Origin: Firmicutes bacterium ADurb.Bin193
GTDB lineage: Bacteria; Bacillota; Clostridia; Monoglobales; Firm-18
NCBI GenBank assembly: GCA_002070105.1
Contig: MWCQ01000019.1
Location: forward strand, 1-45,603
Length of the DNA: 45,603 nucleotides
Direction of reading: 5' to 3'
The first letter of the stretch is position 1; every line of letters begins with the position of its first letter. A program made the translations under genes and the position numbers. The notes beneath the pieces were generated by a model. The model did not search any database, was not told the origin of the DNA, and saw nothing but the letters and a program-made list of their open reading frames with translations. Below, one piece after another: positions 38,101-44,997 of the stretch.

Positions 38101-39056
38101 TGTTTGTTTTTAAGCTGCCGGATTTCCTCCTGAAGTGCTGCGATCTTCAATTCAAGTTTTGTTATGTATCTGTCTTTTTGCTCAACAAAATCTTTTGAAA
38201 AATGAGGTTCGCTTGACTCTTTCTGCATCTTTTCAAAATCGGGCTTCTCTTTACTGGCAGGGGTGTATTTATTCAACATTTCTTCTTTTGCCTTTTCGTA
38301 CATAACCTTACCGTCTTCGTCCTCTGAGAAGAACCATTTTGTGTATCTCATACCATCAGGTGTAGAGAGCCATTTTTTAAATTCTTCTGCGTTGTAATGG
38401 ATATTCTCTTTACTGGCAGGGGTTTCGTATCGATTGTTCCAGATTCCAATTGTTTTATCCCTTCTGTCCTCTCTGATCATACAGTGGCAGTTTGGGCAAC
38501 GAAGCGCATAATGTCCGTCACTGATAGCCTCACCATACCATTCCGGCTGAGTTCCGCAAAATGGACACGGCTTAATATTGCTTTGGGTTTCCCCTTTACT
38601 GGCAGGGGTTTCCTCTTTTTTTCCACCGAGCGCAGCAAAGTATTCCTCTACAGTCGGGCCGCTAATTCCACTTTCTTCAACTTGCTTCACCATCTTGTCC
38701 AATTCTTCATCTGGCATTGAATCAAGAAACTTTTGAAACCTGTCTACTTGTTCTTTTACCCAATCTTTATTGGTTTCCTCTTTGGGGGATGCGAACGATA
38801 GGATGGCGACAAACTCATGTTCAGTAGCCTTCCATCCTTTGTGAAGATTTCTTCTAACCTTTTCAGCAATCGCAATCATGCGGGCTTTAAACTGCATAGC
38901 CTTACTTGGATCGCTTGTTAATTCTCCGGATTCCATAAGCCACAGTTGTGTTTCTTCCTGTTCAATAAACCAAACATACCCTTCACGACCGCAAAAGTCC
39001 TTATTCATGTGATCAAGTGAATCACTATCTTCTCTGCTGTAATATGCTGTTTCCAT
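38097..39056 (-). CDS. Lar-like restriction-alleviation domain fused in a modular early protein
   Basis: 319 residues in modules joined by repeated PASK linkers (151-154, 213-216, 266-269). Module 1 (about 25-65) resembles the protein at 39439-39696. Between the first two linkers lies a Lar-type zinc ribbon: KPCPFCGTQPEWYG (162-175) and LRCPNCHCMI (185-194), then GIWNNR (204-209), the usual end of this family. Lar of prophage Rac alleviates type I restriction. The C-terminal 50 residues form a coiled coil. The other modules are unrecognised. Confidence 0.7.
   Translation of the reverse strand: METAYYSREDSDSLDHMNKDFCGREGYVWFIEQEETQLWLMESGELTSDPSKAMQFKARMIAIAEKVRRNLHKGWKATEHEFVAILSFASPKEETNKDWVKEQVDRFQKFLDSMPDEELDKMVKQVEESGISGPTVEEYFAALGGKKEETPASKGETQSNIKPCPFCGTQPEWYGEAISDGHYALRCPNCHCMIREDRRDKTIGIWNNRYETPASKENIHYNAEEFKKWLSTPDGMRYTKWFFSEDEDGKVMYEKAKEEMLNKYTPASKEKPDFEKMQKESSEPHFSKDFVEQKDRYITKLELKIAALQEEIRQLKNKQ
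38249..38264 (-). repeat. PASK linker repeat, copy 1
   Basis: One of three copies of a 16-base sequence (CTTTACTGGCAGGGGT, plus strand) inside the modular gene 38097-39056. Each encodes the linker TPASK, which separates domains. The others are at 38408-38423 and 38594-38609. Confidence 0.75.
38408..38423 (-). repeat. PASK linker repeat, copy 2
   Basis: Second exact copy of the 16-base linker sequence. It lies at the end of the Lar zinc-ribbon module. Confidence 0.75.
38594..38609 (-). repeat. PASK linker repeat, copy 3
   Basis: Third exact copy of the 16-base linker sequence. It lies just before the Lar zinc-ribbon module, so copies 2 and 3 bracket that domain exactly. Confidence 0.75.
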
Positions 39057-39058
39057 AA

Positions 39059-39178
39059 TCAGTATCTCGTTGGTATATGTGGTGTCATTTTCTTTAGACG
39101 TGGATAATGATAAAGAACAATCCAGTATTCTTCGCCAAAGTATCCCTTAACTTTTCTGTATTCTATTCTCACTTCCAT
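39059..39178 (-). CDS. Small protein, unknown (39 aa)
   Basis: 39 residues from ATG 39178: MEVRIEYRKVKGYFGEEYWI VLYHYPRLKKMTPHIPTRY. Its leader and first codons (ACGTATGGAAGT) are the same as those of gene 39696. It ends two bases before the next start. Aromatic and basic; no family recognised. Confidence 0.6.
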   Translation of the reverse strand: MEVRIEYRKVKGYFGEEYWIVLYHYPRLKKMTPHIPTRY

Positions 39179-39193
39179 ACGTTGTTAGGTAGT

Positions 39194-39427
39194 TTAGGAC
39201 TTACGTTTTTCTTTCAGTTCTTGAATCAGTAACTCAGCCTTGTAGAGCCGCTTACCTTTCCGGAGATTTTCTTTTTGTACTGCACCGTGAAGAAACTTCC
39301 AATTTCGAACCTCAAGTTTAAAATCATCAACTTGACGATTGAGTATTTGCAGCTTAGTCCGGAAGTAACTGTACCCCGCGAACAGTCCGGCTGAAAATCC
39401 AATTAACATTCCTATTGCGTATAACAT
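39194..39427 (-). CDS. Small membrane-anchored coiled-coil protein
   Basis: 77 residues: N-terminal membrane helix (MLYAIGMLIGFSAGLFAGYS) then a basic coiled coil (KLQILNRQVDDFKLEVRNWK). It is in the early operon, so a role at the inner membrane during takeover is possible; nothing specific is known. Confidence 0.6.
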   Translation of the reverse strand: MLYAIGMLIGFSAGLFAGYSYFRTKLQILNRQVDDFKLEVRNWKFLHGAVQKENLRKGKRLYKAELLIQELKEKRKS

Positions 39428-39438
39428 AAACTGTATTT

Positions 39439-39696
39439 TTAAAAGTCAAAAAGATGTTCTGTTATTTCGCACTCTGGAAATGGCGATTCTTTGTACCAAA
39501 GTTCTTCATCGCGTTCAGACCACAAGTCAGGATTAGTCTCTTGTTCTATATGTTTTTGAGCCAACTCTTTTGATTTAAAGAATTTTGCTTTCAACGGATC
39601 ATTTGTCCATTTCCCTGAGCCTGCGTACCATTGCCGTGTATCAATCCTTTCAATGAAGTACAAAAGACCATCACGATTGTTTACTGCTACTTCCAT
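39439..39696 (-). CDS. Small early protein sharing a module with the Lar-like protein
   Basis: 85 residues. LLYFIERIDTRQWYAGSGKW TNDPLKAKFFKS (two pieces, about 11-42) aligns with residues 28-57 of the 319-aa neighbour (VWFIEQEETQLWLMESGELT SDPSKAMQFK): a shared '.FIE...T..W...SG..T.DP.KA..F' pattern. The two genes are therefore paralogous in this part. Role unknown. Confidence 0.65.
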   Translation of the reverse strand: MEVAVNNRDGLLYFIERIDTRQWYAGSGKWTNDPLKAKFFKSKELAQKHIEQETNPDLWSERDEELWYKESPFPECEITEHLFDF

Positions 39697-39881
39697 ACGT
39701 CTGATTTTATTTTAGGTGAAACATTCTTAGGCGGTTCAGGAACAGGCTCCGGCACAGGCTTAGAGCTTACACAGGAGAAAAGGAATAGGGTGAGAAAAAT
39801 CACAATGATTACGATGTAACCGGTGATTGATGTTCCGTACTTAAATTCCAAGTAATCAGTCAACTGCTTTTCTGTTTTCAT
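39687..39881 (-). CDS. Small predicted lipoprotein with Pro-Glu repeat
   Basis: 64 residues. After a 20-residue polar start comes a hydrophobic stretch (YIVIIVIFLTLFLFSC) ending in a lipobox-like LFSC, then VSSKPVPEPVPEPPKN. The long N-terminal region is unusual for a signal peptide, so it may also be a simple membrane protein. Proline richness near a lipid anchor recalls Rz1-type proteins, but it is in the early operon. Confidence 0.5.
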   Translation of the reverse strand: MKTEKQLTDYLEFKYGTSITGYIVIIVIFLTLFLFSCVSSKPVPEPVPEPPKNVSPKIKSDVWK

Positions 39882-39893
39882 TTTCTGCGGCTT

Positions 39894-40541
39894 TTAGCGT
39901 TTACCAACTTGTGTTTCATAAATGTTCCGGGCTTCTTCTTCTGTCTTTGCCCATATTTCAAATCCATCGAATACAAACTTCTGGTTGCCGGTGGACCGTT
40001 CGATGTTCTCCCGGAGGCGTGTACCACTGCCTGTTCTTTCGGTTTGCTTTACGTCAAGGCTTCCGCCTAAAATCTGTTTTGAGTGAACATCGGCAAGTAT
40101 TTTAATGCCGTCCAAATCGTCAATAGGAGCCTGTCCATTCGCTACTCGCTGGTAATTCGCAATAGCAAACTCTTTCCTTTCGCCAGACGGATCCAGGTCA
40201 GTACGCTCCGACCAAAAGTCAATCATGGACTGGTACGCTGCGCGGAGGTCTACTTTTTCCTCACGCTGATTTTCTTTCGTAACACCGTGAACCTGGCAGT
40301 AGGTGTTTAAAACCTTCCTTACCCATTTTACATTCAGCCCGATAAAGTCCTGATCGGTCTGCATAGCGTCAAACAAAACCGATTTCAAAATATCCTCCTT
40401 TAAAGGAAAGGCCTCTGCTGCTTTTGCGCACTCATCCACAAGTTCGGCAAGCTGGCCGGCCTTTGCCTGTAGCCTCTCCATTTGCTTTATCCCGGTGAAG
40501 ATTTCCATCTTGTTCAGGAAGTGTAAAAAAAATTCGTTCAT
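39894..40541 (-). CDS. Replication-module helical protein
   Basis: 215 residues, mostly helical (MERLQAKAGQLAELVDECAK, VKWVRKVLNTYCQVHG). It overlaps the replication initiator by four bases and follows it, a position often held by helicase-loader-like or replisome-organiser partners. There is no Walker motif, so it is not a DnaC ATPase. Assignment rests on context. Confidence 0.55.
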   Translation of the reverse strand: MNEFFLHFLNKMEIFTGIKQMERLQAKAGQLAELVDECAKAAEAFPLKEDILKSVLFDAMQTDQDFIGLNVKWVRKVLNTYCQVHGVTKENQREEKVDLRAAYQSMIDFWSERTDLDPSGERKEFAIANYQRVANGQAPIDDLDGIKILADVHSKQILGGSLDVKQTERTGSGTRLRENIERSTGNQKFVFDGFEIWAKTEEEARNIYETQVGKR

Positions 40542-41257
40542 GATTTCTTGCCTTGTTTATAAAGTTCCTCTGCGGATAACTGCGTTGTATTGTTCTTGAA
40601 TTTACCTTCTTTTTTGCTCATGTAATAGCGTTTAAAGCTGTTCTTTAGATGCTGTCCATCACTAAATTCCTCGCCTATATGTTGGGCAAACCATTCAGGA
40701 ACAATCGGCCTCCATGCTATGTTATTGTTTTCCCTGACCATTCCGTTCAATTGCAAGAAGAATGTTTCAAGAACAGGCATCGGGTCTAAAATCTCCTCAT
40801 CCCCAACAATTACAAAAGCGCGGTTTTCTTTTTCCTTTTCTTTTCCTTTATCCTTATCCCTGTCTTTAACCTTGTCTTTGTCTTTAATGATTAAATAATC
40901 ATTACCTAATAATTGGTTAACTGTTTGGATTAGATTGTTTTGTTTTAACTCCTTAACCACTGCAAGTATTGCTGGCTTGTTTGAATTAAGGCCTTTTGGG
41001 TACTGAAACTGCAAAAATTTAGGTATAAAAAAATAGTTCCCCTTATCAACAACCCGGCCATTCAATGCCTTTACAAAATCAGATTCCGAAATATTGGTGT
41101 TGCAGTTGAAGTTAAGACCTCGAAAATCCTTCTTCCAAATTCCAGCGATTGAGCAACTATCAACTAAGTATAGCCAAATCATTCGGTAATCATTATTTAA
41201 TGATCCCCACCATTCGTCACGCCATTTTTCAGTATCTGTAAATCTTTTAGCCATCAA
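40538..41257 (-). CDS. Phage replication initiator (winged-helix, O/DnaD-like)
   Basis: 239 residues. The N-terminal part (KWRDEWWGSLNNDYRMIWLY, then GIWKKDFRGLNF and FIPKFLQFQYPKGLNSN) is the winged-helix replisome-organiser start common in phages. A highly charged linker of K, D, E and R at about 129-149 separates it from a helical C-terminal region (PVLETFFLQLNGMV...). It probably binds the origin and recruits host helicase. With no phage polymerase present, it would be the key replication gene. Confidence 0.7.
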   Translation of the reverse strand: MMAKRFTDTEKWRDEWWGSLNNDYRMIWLYLVDSCSIAGIWKKDFRGLNFNCNTNISESDFVKALNGRVVDKGNYFFIPKFLQFQYPKGLNSNKPAILAVVKELKQNNLIQTVNQLLGNDYLIIKDKDKVKDRDKDKGKEKEKENRAFVIVGDEEILDPMPVLETFFLQLNGMVRENNNIAWRPIVPEWFAQHIGEEFSDGQHLKNSFKRYYMSKKEGKFKNNTTQLSAEELYKQGKKS

Positions 41258-41571
41258 GGTTTCTGTTTAGCGAGTTCCTTCAATGCCCAAACAGATTGTT
41301 GTATTCTTGCACCAGCTTCAACAATCACATCGCCATGCTCAAGAACTGGTATTTTTAAATTCTCATGCTGCTTTGAGTGGCATTCTTGACACAATGTGAT
41401 AAGGTAAGCGTCTGCATAATCCCAAGCCATCCGGCCTTCAATGTAAACTTTATGGTGAACGTTCAGATTTTTAGAACTCATGCAGTGTTGGCAAATACCA
41501 AAATCACGCGAGATAATATGCTCTCGTTTCTCCTTCCACTGCCAGGTTTGTAACTGTTCTTCGTATGTCAT
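41254..41571 (-). CDS. HNH endonuclease
   Basis: 105 residues from ATG 41571. C-terminal half: ICQHCMSSKNLNVHHKVYIE, AYLITLCQECHSKQHE, the CxxC / HH / CxxCH pattern of HNH nucleases with structural zinc. A GTG at 41616 would add 15 residues reading through a terminator-like hairpin and is rejected. Overlaps the replication initiator by four bases, so it may be a freestanding homing enzyme or a phage-packaging/recombination nuclease. Confidence 0.8.
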   Translation of the reverse strand: MTYEEQLQTWQWKEKREHIISRDFGICQHCMSSKNLNVHHKVYIEGRMAWDYADAYLITLCQECHSKQHENLKIPVLEHGDVIVEAGARIQQSVWALKELAKQKP

Positions 41572-41625
41572 AAAAACAAAAACCTCCGGTTGGTTTCGCC
41601 CGACAGCTACTCCCACCCGAAGGTT
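41571..41625 (-). terminator. Terminator-like hairpin before the HNH gene
   Basis: On the minus strand AACCTTCGG (41625-41617) pairs with CCGGAGGTT (41589-41581), nine positions with one wobble, over a 27-base loop. It is followed by TTTGTTTTT right up to the ATG. It could attenuate transcription into the HNH and replication genes. The rest of 41626-41721 holds no gene I accept. Confidence 0.5.
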
Positions 41626-41721
41626 CTTTAATGTTTTTGATTCGCTGTGTCGGCAGCGTTAATCGTTTAGCAAACATAGCAAATTACCTGCTATCCTGCC
41701 ATACCTGGGAGAGAATTTTTT

Positions 41722-42417
41722 TCAAAAAAGTGTTGTCTGTGCTACGTGCTGTTTAATCCTTTTAACCGCAGCGTTGAAATAATCGCTATCTATTTCCGTC
41801 CCAACAAGCTCAAACTTGTAATCGTGGCAGGCAATGGCTATTGAGCCGCTTCCTAAATGCGTGTCGAGTATCTTGTCTCCTTCTTTGGCGTAGTTTTTTA
41901 GAAGCCATTTGTATAGCGCTACAGGCTTTTGAGTTGGATGAATACGTGCTTTTGCAGTTTTAGCTTGACGATCAGAGCTATTTCCGCCATTATTCCAAGA
42001 ACTTGAAAGCCTGAATATTTTACCTTTTAGTTCTGAGCTATTCCAAGCTAATTCATATTCTCCGTAATCGCATCCATCAGGTATAATCTTATCCCAGATA
42101 ATCCATCTATGCTTGTTTGGCAGTTGAAAATAATTACCGCCCCAAATTATTTGATTTTTACTAACCCTGAAAAGTTCATCAAAATATGAAAAATCGGGTG
42201 TTTTATCATCCCAATTCTTTTTATGATACTTTGTGAATCTAGTCTTAACACTCCCATATGATCCGAATTTACTTGCTCCTATCCCATAAGGCGGATCCAC
42301 GATTGCCAAATCAAAGTACTTATCCGGTACTGTACGCATGAAATCCATGTTATCCATGTTGTGCAGGGTAATGTTTCCGATCTTCTCGGTTCGTACTTCT
42401 GTTAAAACTTCTTTCAT
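41722..42417 (-). CDS. DNA adenine/N4-cytosine methyltransferase
   Basis: 231 residues. Catalytic motif DPPYG at 41-45, HPTQKP at 160-165 and SAM-binding DTHLGSGS at 185-192: catalytic motif before SAM motif is the beta-class order. No restriction enzyme gene is next to it, so it is an orphan methyltransferase, likely shielding phage DNA or altering regulation. Confidence 0.9.
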   Translation of the reverse strand: MKEVLTEVRTEKIGNITLHNMDNMDFMRTVPDKYFDLAIVDPPYGIGASKFGSYGSVKTRFTKYHKKNWDDKTPDFSYFDELFRVSKNQIIWGGNYFQLPNKHRWIIWDKIIPDGCDYGEYELAWNSSELKGKIFRLSSSWNNGGNSSDRQAKTAKARIHPTQKPVALYKWLLKNYAKEGDKILDTHLGSGSIAIACHDYKFELVGTEIDSDYFNAAVKRIKQHVAQTTLF

Positions 42418-42430
42418 TTAAAACCAGTTA

Positions 42431-42661
42431 TCAGTGTAGTATTGAATAGTTTGCTGGAAGCCAATCTTCCTCGGTAAGTCTACCAGAACCCAAGCATTCC
42501 GGGTGGACGGTGGTAGATGTAGCCCAATTGTCGAGAGAATAAAAAACCCGGTTCCATTGTATCCTACGCTGCGCGGCACAGTTACGGCAGTGGTTGTTGT
42601 ACTCCCATGAGTGCAGCTTCTTGCGTCTTTTCTGGAACTTGTATACCGGGGCTTGGATCAT
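42431..42661 (-). CDS. Small Cys/aromatic protein, unknown
   Basis: 76 residues. A basic start (VYKFQKRRKKLHSWEYNNHC) contains an HCRNC, then FYSLDNWATSTTVHPECLGS. The cysteines and histidines could bind zinc. Coupled to the upstream membrane gene by four bases and followed 13 bases later by the methyltransferase start. Confidence 0.5.
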   Translation of the reverse strand: MIQAPVYKFQKRRKKLHSWEYNNHCRNCAAQRRIQWNRVFYSLDNWATSTTVHPECLGSGRLTEEDWLPANYSILH

Positions 42662-42981
42662 GGCTTCCTGAACTGTTTACGTGCGCTACGAACGATTATC
42701 ACCCCGGCAACGCAGGCCAGCGTGAATATTGTCCAGAATCCCGTAAGGCCGTCCAAATCGGTCAGAAAATCGCTCACAAACTTTATCTGGCATATAAGAT
42801 ACAAAACAGCGGTCATGCCTACAATAGCCATGATAACGGATAAAATCACGGTCGTGACAGTCCATGCAGTAAGCCGCGGATCGTTCGGGTCGTGTTCATC
42901 GCGGAAGGCGCGTATCTGTTTGTCCTCAGATTTCCGATTGAAAGGGGCGTACTCAAAGTACGGGGGGATAGGTTTTTTCAT
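42658..42981 (-). CDS. Small two-helix membrane protein
   Basis: 107 residues. A polar N-terminus of about 40 residues, then VTTVILSVIMAIVGMTAVLY LIC and FWTIFTLACVAGVIIVRSA. Probably an inner-membrane protein; no family is recognised. Ends by overlapping the next start (ATGA). Confidence 0.6.
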   Translation of the reverse strand: MKKPIPPYFEYAPFNRKSEDKQIRAFRDEHDPNDPRLTAWTVTTVILSVIMAIVGMTAVLYLICQIKFVSDFLTDLDGLTGFWTIFTLACVAGVIIVRSARKQFRKP

Positions 42982-42990
42982 AATCTTTTT

Positions 42991-43188
42991 TTACAAAAAA
43001 TAATCTGTTGATGTTCCTGATTCTATTGTCACCGTGTGTCCTGTTTTTTTCACGTGGTAATAAACCTTGTTCCTTACCTGCTGTGGCGTTCGGCATTCCT
43101 TTGTATTCATACCAGCATCAAAACCACAATCTCGGCATTGAGCGTAGTAATGAATTTGCCCGTGTTTTCTACTGCTTACAGTTGCCAT
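42991..43188 (-). CDS. Small zinc-ribbon-like protein
   Basis: 65 residues from ATG 43188 (an ATG at 43197 adds three residues). QCRDCGFDAGMNTKE and HVKKTGHTV give C-x2-C and later His residues, a common small metal-binding or SPP1-like phage protein pattern. Overlaps the upstream small gene by 20 bases. Confidence 0.55.
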   Translation of the reverse strand: MATVSSRKHGQIHYYAQCRDCGFDAGMNTKECRTPQQVRNKVYYHVKKTGHTVTIESGTSTDYFL

Positions 43189-43336
43189 TTTTATCATTTA
43201 AGAATTTTTCAATCTCATGCCCAAGCTCTGCTGTTTCCGGAAATCGTGTTCCGTATGTCTTTGTACGCTGTATTTCGGTGCAAATTTGCAAAGCCCATTT
43301 TAATAAATCTTCGGCTTTCTGTTGTTCTGTTTTCAT
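43169..43336 (-). CDS. Small helical protein (55 aa)
   Basis: 55 residues from ATG 43336 to TAG 43169-43171: MKTEQQKAEDLLKWALQICT EIQRTKTYGTRFPET... It fills the gap between the zinc-ribbon gene and the HTH gene. Helical; unknown. Confidence 0.6.
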   Translation of the reverse strand: MKTEQQKAEDLLKWALQICTEIQRTKTYGTRFPETAELGHEIEKFLNDKNGNCKQ

Positions 43337-43338
43337 AA

Positions 43339-43542
43339 TCAAAAGGCAATGCCATATTTTATTACCCGCTTCCCCGTCTTAGTCTTTACCCATTCCTTCG
43401 TTATGGAATGAGTCTTGCTGATCTCCGAGATTCGCCCGGATAAGTTGACGCACCCGAAAAGTTTGTATGCGTCAAGCTGGGTCACAGTTTTGCCACGTAG
43501 CATGTGGTCTGTAATCGATTTGTTTTGGCTTTCTGTTGTCAT
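43339..43542 (-). CDS. Small HTH protein (HTH_39-like)
   Basis: 67 residues. SITDHMLRGKTVTQLDAYKL FGCVNLSGRISE (two pieces) then ITKEWVKTKTGKRVIKYGI is the helix-turn-helix plus wing of the small phage family related to HTH_39. Probably a DNA-binding regulator in the early operon. Confidence 0.75.
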   Translation of the reverse strand: MTTESQNKSITDHMLRGKTVTQLDAYKLFGCVNLSGRISEISKTHSITKEWVKTKTGKRVIKYGIAF

Positions 43543-43563
43543 AAGTGTTTAAGGTTTAAATGT

Positions 43564-44139
43564 TTATCCCCATTGTTCTGCCATTGCTTTTGCGATTCCT
43601 GGAAATGTCTTACTCCGCTCTTTTGCTCTGTCCGCGCTTGGAGCCATCTTCCAGATTCTTTGCTCACGGCCTTCTACAATGTTTGTCGGAACAAGCGGTT
43701 CAAGGTTCTTTAGCCATAAGCATGTTGCCTTTGTTTCACCATGTCCAAATTGCCACGGCTGAATTATTTGATCAGGCTTTCGGTAAAGCGTTGACATGAT
43801 ACCTACAGGATTTTCGATTGCTACAAATGGCGTTCTTAGCATTGTAAAAAACTCGAAGAACTGAATGCTTTTTTCCTGTGATCCGTTGGCTCTCTTTTCC
43901 GCAAACCATCTTGCGCCGCTAACAGCTAAATCTGTACATGGAGGAAAGGCAATAACCATATCGTAATCCGGTTTCGATCCATAGTCGTGGCGTAAAACGT
44001 TTCTTATATCGTCTTGTAAATGCCATTCAGGATGCCCACCTGAACACGGTAGTATATCGCACGAATAAGCCTCATGCCCACGCGCCCTAAACGCTTTGCA
44101 TACTTCTTGACTTTCTTCACAGGCTATCAGTATTTTCAT
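43564..44139 (-). CDS. C5-type DNA cytosine methyltransferase-like protein
   Basis: 191 residues. Motif I-like LIACEESQEVCKAFRARGHE at 4-23, catalytic-loop DMVIAFPPCTDLAVSG (60-75; PPCT in place of the PC of Dcm) and AIENPVG (107-113, motif VI ENV-like). It is much shorter than cellular Dcm enzymes and has no evident target-recognition domain, as in the compact phage family. No restriction partner is present. Confidence 0.75.
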   Translation of the reverse strand: MKILIACEESQEVCKAFRARGHEAYSCDILPCSGGHPEWHLQDDIRNVLRHDYGSKPDYDMVIAFPPCTDLAVSGARWFAEKRANGSQEKSIQFFEFFTMLRTPFVAIENPVGIMSTLYRKPDQIIQPWQFGHGETKATCLWLKNLEPLVPTNIVEGREQRIWKMAPSADRAKERSKTFPGIAKAMAEQWG

Positions 44140-44262
44140 AGGTTTAACAATTTACAAAATAATTGAAAGCGTGCGGGGATTAACGGTTTACTTGAAATTG
44201 AACAAAAAACACCCTCCCCCTTTATCCCTGCGCGGTTAGCCGTCTGCTTACCGGGCTTTCAA
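44140..44262 (-). other. Structured intergenic region between exonuclease and methyltransferase
   Basis: This 123-base gap is flanked by a nine-base inverted repeat, ATTGAAAGC (44162-44170) and GCTTTCAAT (44255-44263). Inside it GTGCGGGGA (44171-44179) can pair with TCCCTGCGC over nine positions with two wobbles. A C-rich tract (ACACCCTCCCCC, read as a purine run on the minus strand) lies in the loop. It may be a leader RNA, an attenuator or an origin; no known class is recognised. Confidence 0.45.
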
Positions 44263-44997
44263 TCATTTCAATAGGTTAAGAATATCCAGTTTTTCTTTGA
44301 TGGCAATACCGAGCTTTACGCCCATGTATTCGAAGTCTTCCGCTTTCGGAAATACTTCTATGTGAACAATCTTGTGCTTGTCATCTTTCATCCGGTGGTC
44401 ATACGTTACAAAATGGCAAACGTCCGATTTGGTGAACAAAAGATTTGCCTGGCACTGCCAATAGTATTCCGGGAAGTCGCGCTTCAAATCCCACTGATCT
44501 GTAAGCATCAAGTATTTAACCTGGTTCACGGAATTGTACGGGGCTTTGATTTCTACAATCTCGTTCTTTCCTTTTATCTTTCTGTCCGGGCTTCCGCCTG
44601 CATGATCCCCAAACGGCACGAATGAAAGTATATCGTACTCAATACCGCCCATGAACCTGGAAAACTCCTCTGCCGCAATAGGCTCCATGTCTTCCCCGTG
44701 CTGCGTTGCAAAGCTGAATACTTTCTGCTTAGCTATTCCGGTAAGTGTTTCCGCTACCTTTTCCTCAATGTAGGATTTGGTATCTTCATTCATGCACCTC
44801 GGGTCTTCTATCATTTTGGCTTTTGACCCCGGCCCTGATTTAGGGCGCATCTTCAATTCAGCCGGTGTCATAGGTCGCCTGCCGTCTTTCATGAGCCTGT
44901 AAAATTCGGATGCTGTAAACCTCCCGGCTCGGATGTCTATCCAATTCTGTGAACCCTGTTCTGATTGTTCGGCAAGCGCAATATCAAGTGCGTCCAT
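44263..44997 (-). CDS. YqaJ/lambda-Exo-type recombination exonuclease
   Basis: 244 residues. WIDIRAGRFTASEFYRLM (19-36), G101-E102, GSPDRK (135-140), EIVEIKAPYN (146-155) and YYWQCQANLLFT (178-189) are the motifs of the YqaJ viral recombinase family, with catalytic E102, D138, E149 and K151 and the QxxxY-like Q181/Q183. It would resect DNA ends and load the annealing protein encoded upstream. Its start overlaps the HNH gene by 14 bases. Confidence 0.9.
   Translation of the reverse strand: MDALDIALAEQSEQGSQNWIDIRAGRFTASEFYRLMKDGRRPMTPAELKMRPKSGPGSKAKMIEDPRCMNEDTKSYIEEKVAETLTGIAKQKVFSFATQHGEDMEPIAAEEFSRFMGGIEYDILSFVPFGDHAGGSPDRKIKGKNEIVEIKAPYNSVNQVKYLMLTDQWDLKRDFPEYYWQCQANLLFTKSDVCHFVTYDHRMKDDKHKIVHIEVFPKAEDFEYMGVKLGIAIKEKLDILNLLK

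Noticed and set aside
41561-41677. Leftward small frame starting at 41677
   Set aside because: It reads through the terminator-like hairpin and into the HNH gene in another frame; the residues look non-coding.
42607-43003. Two rightward open frames of 78 and 130 residues
   Set aside because: Antisense to the coupled leftward genes 42431-42661 and 42658-42981, which show a membrane pattern and ATGA overlap.
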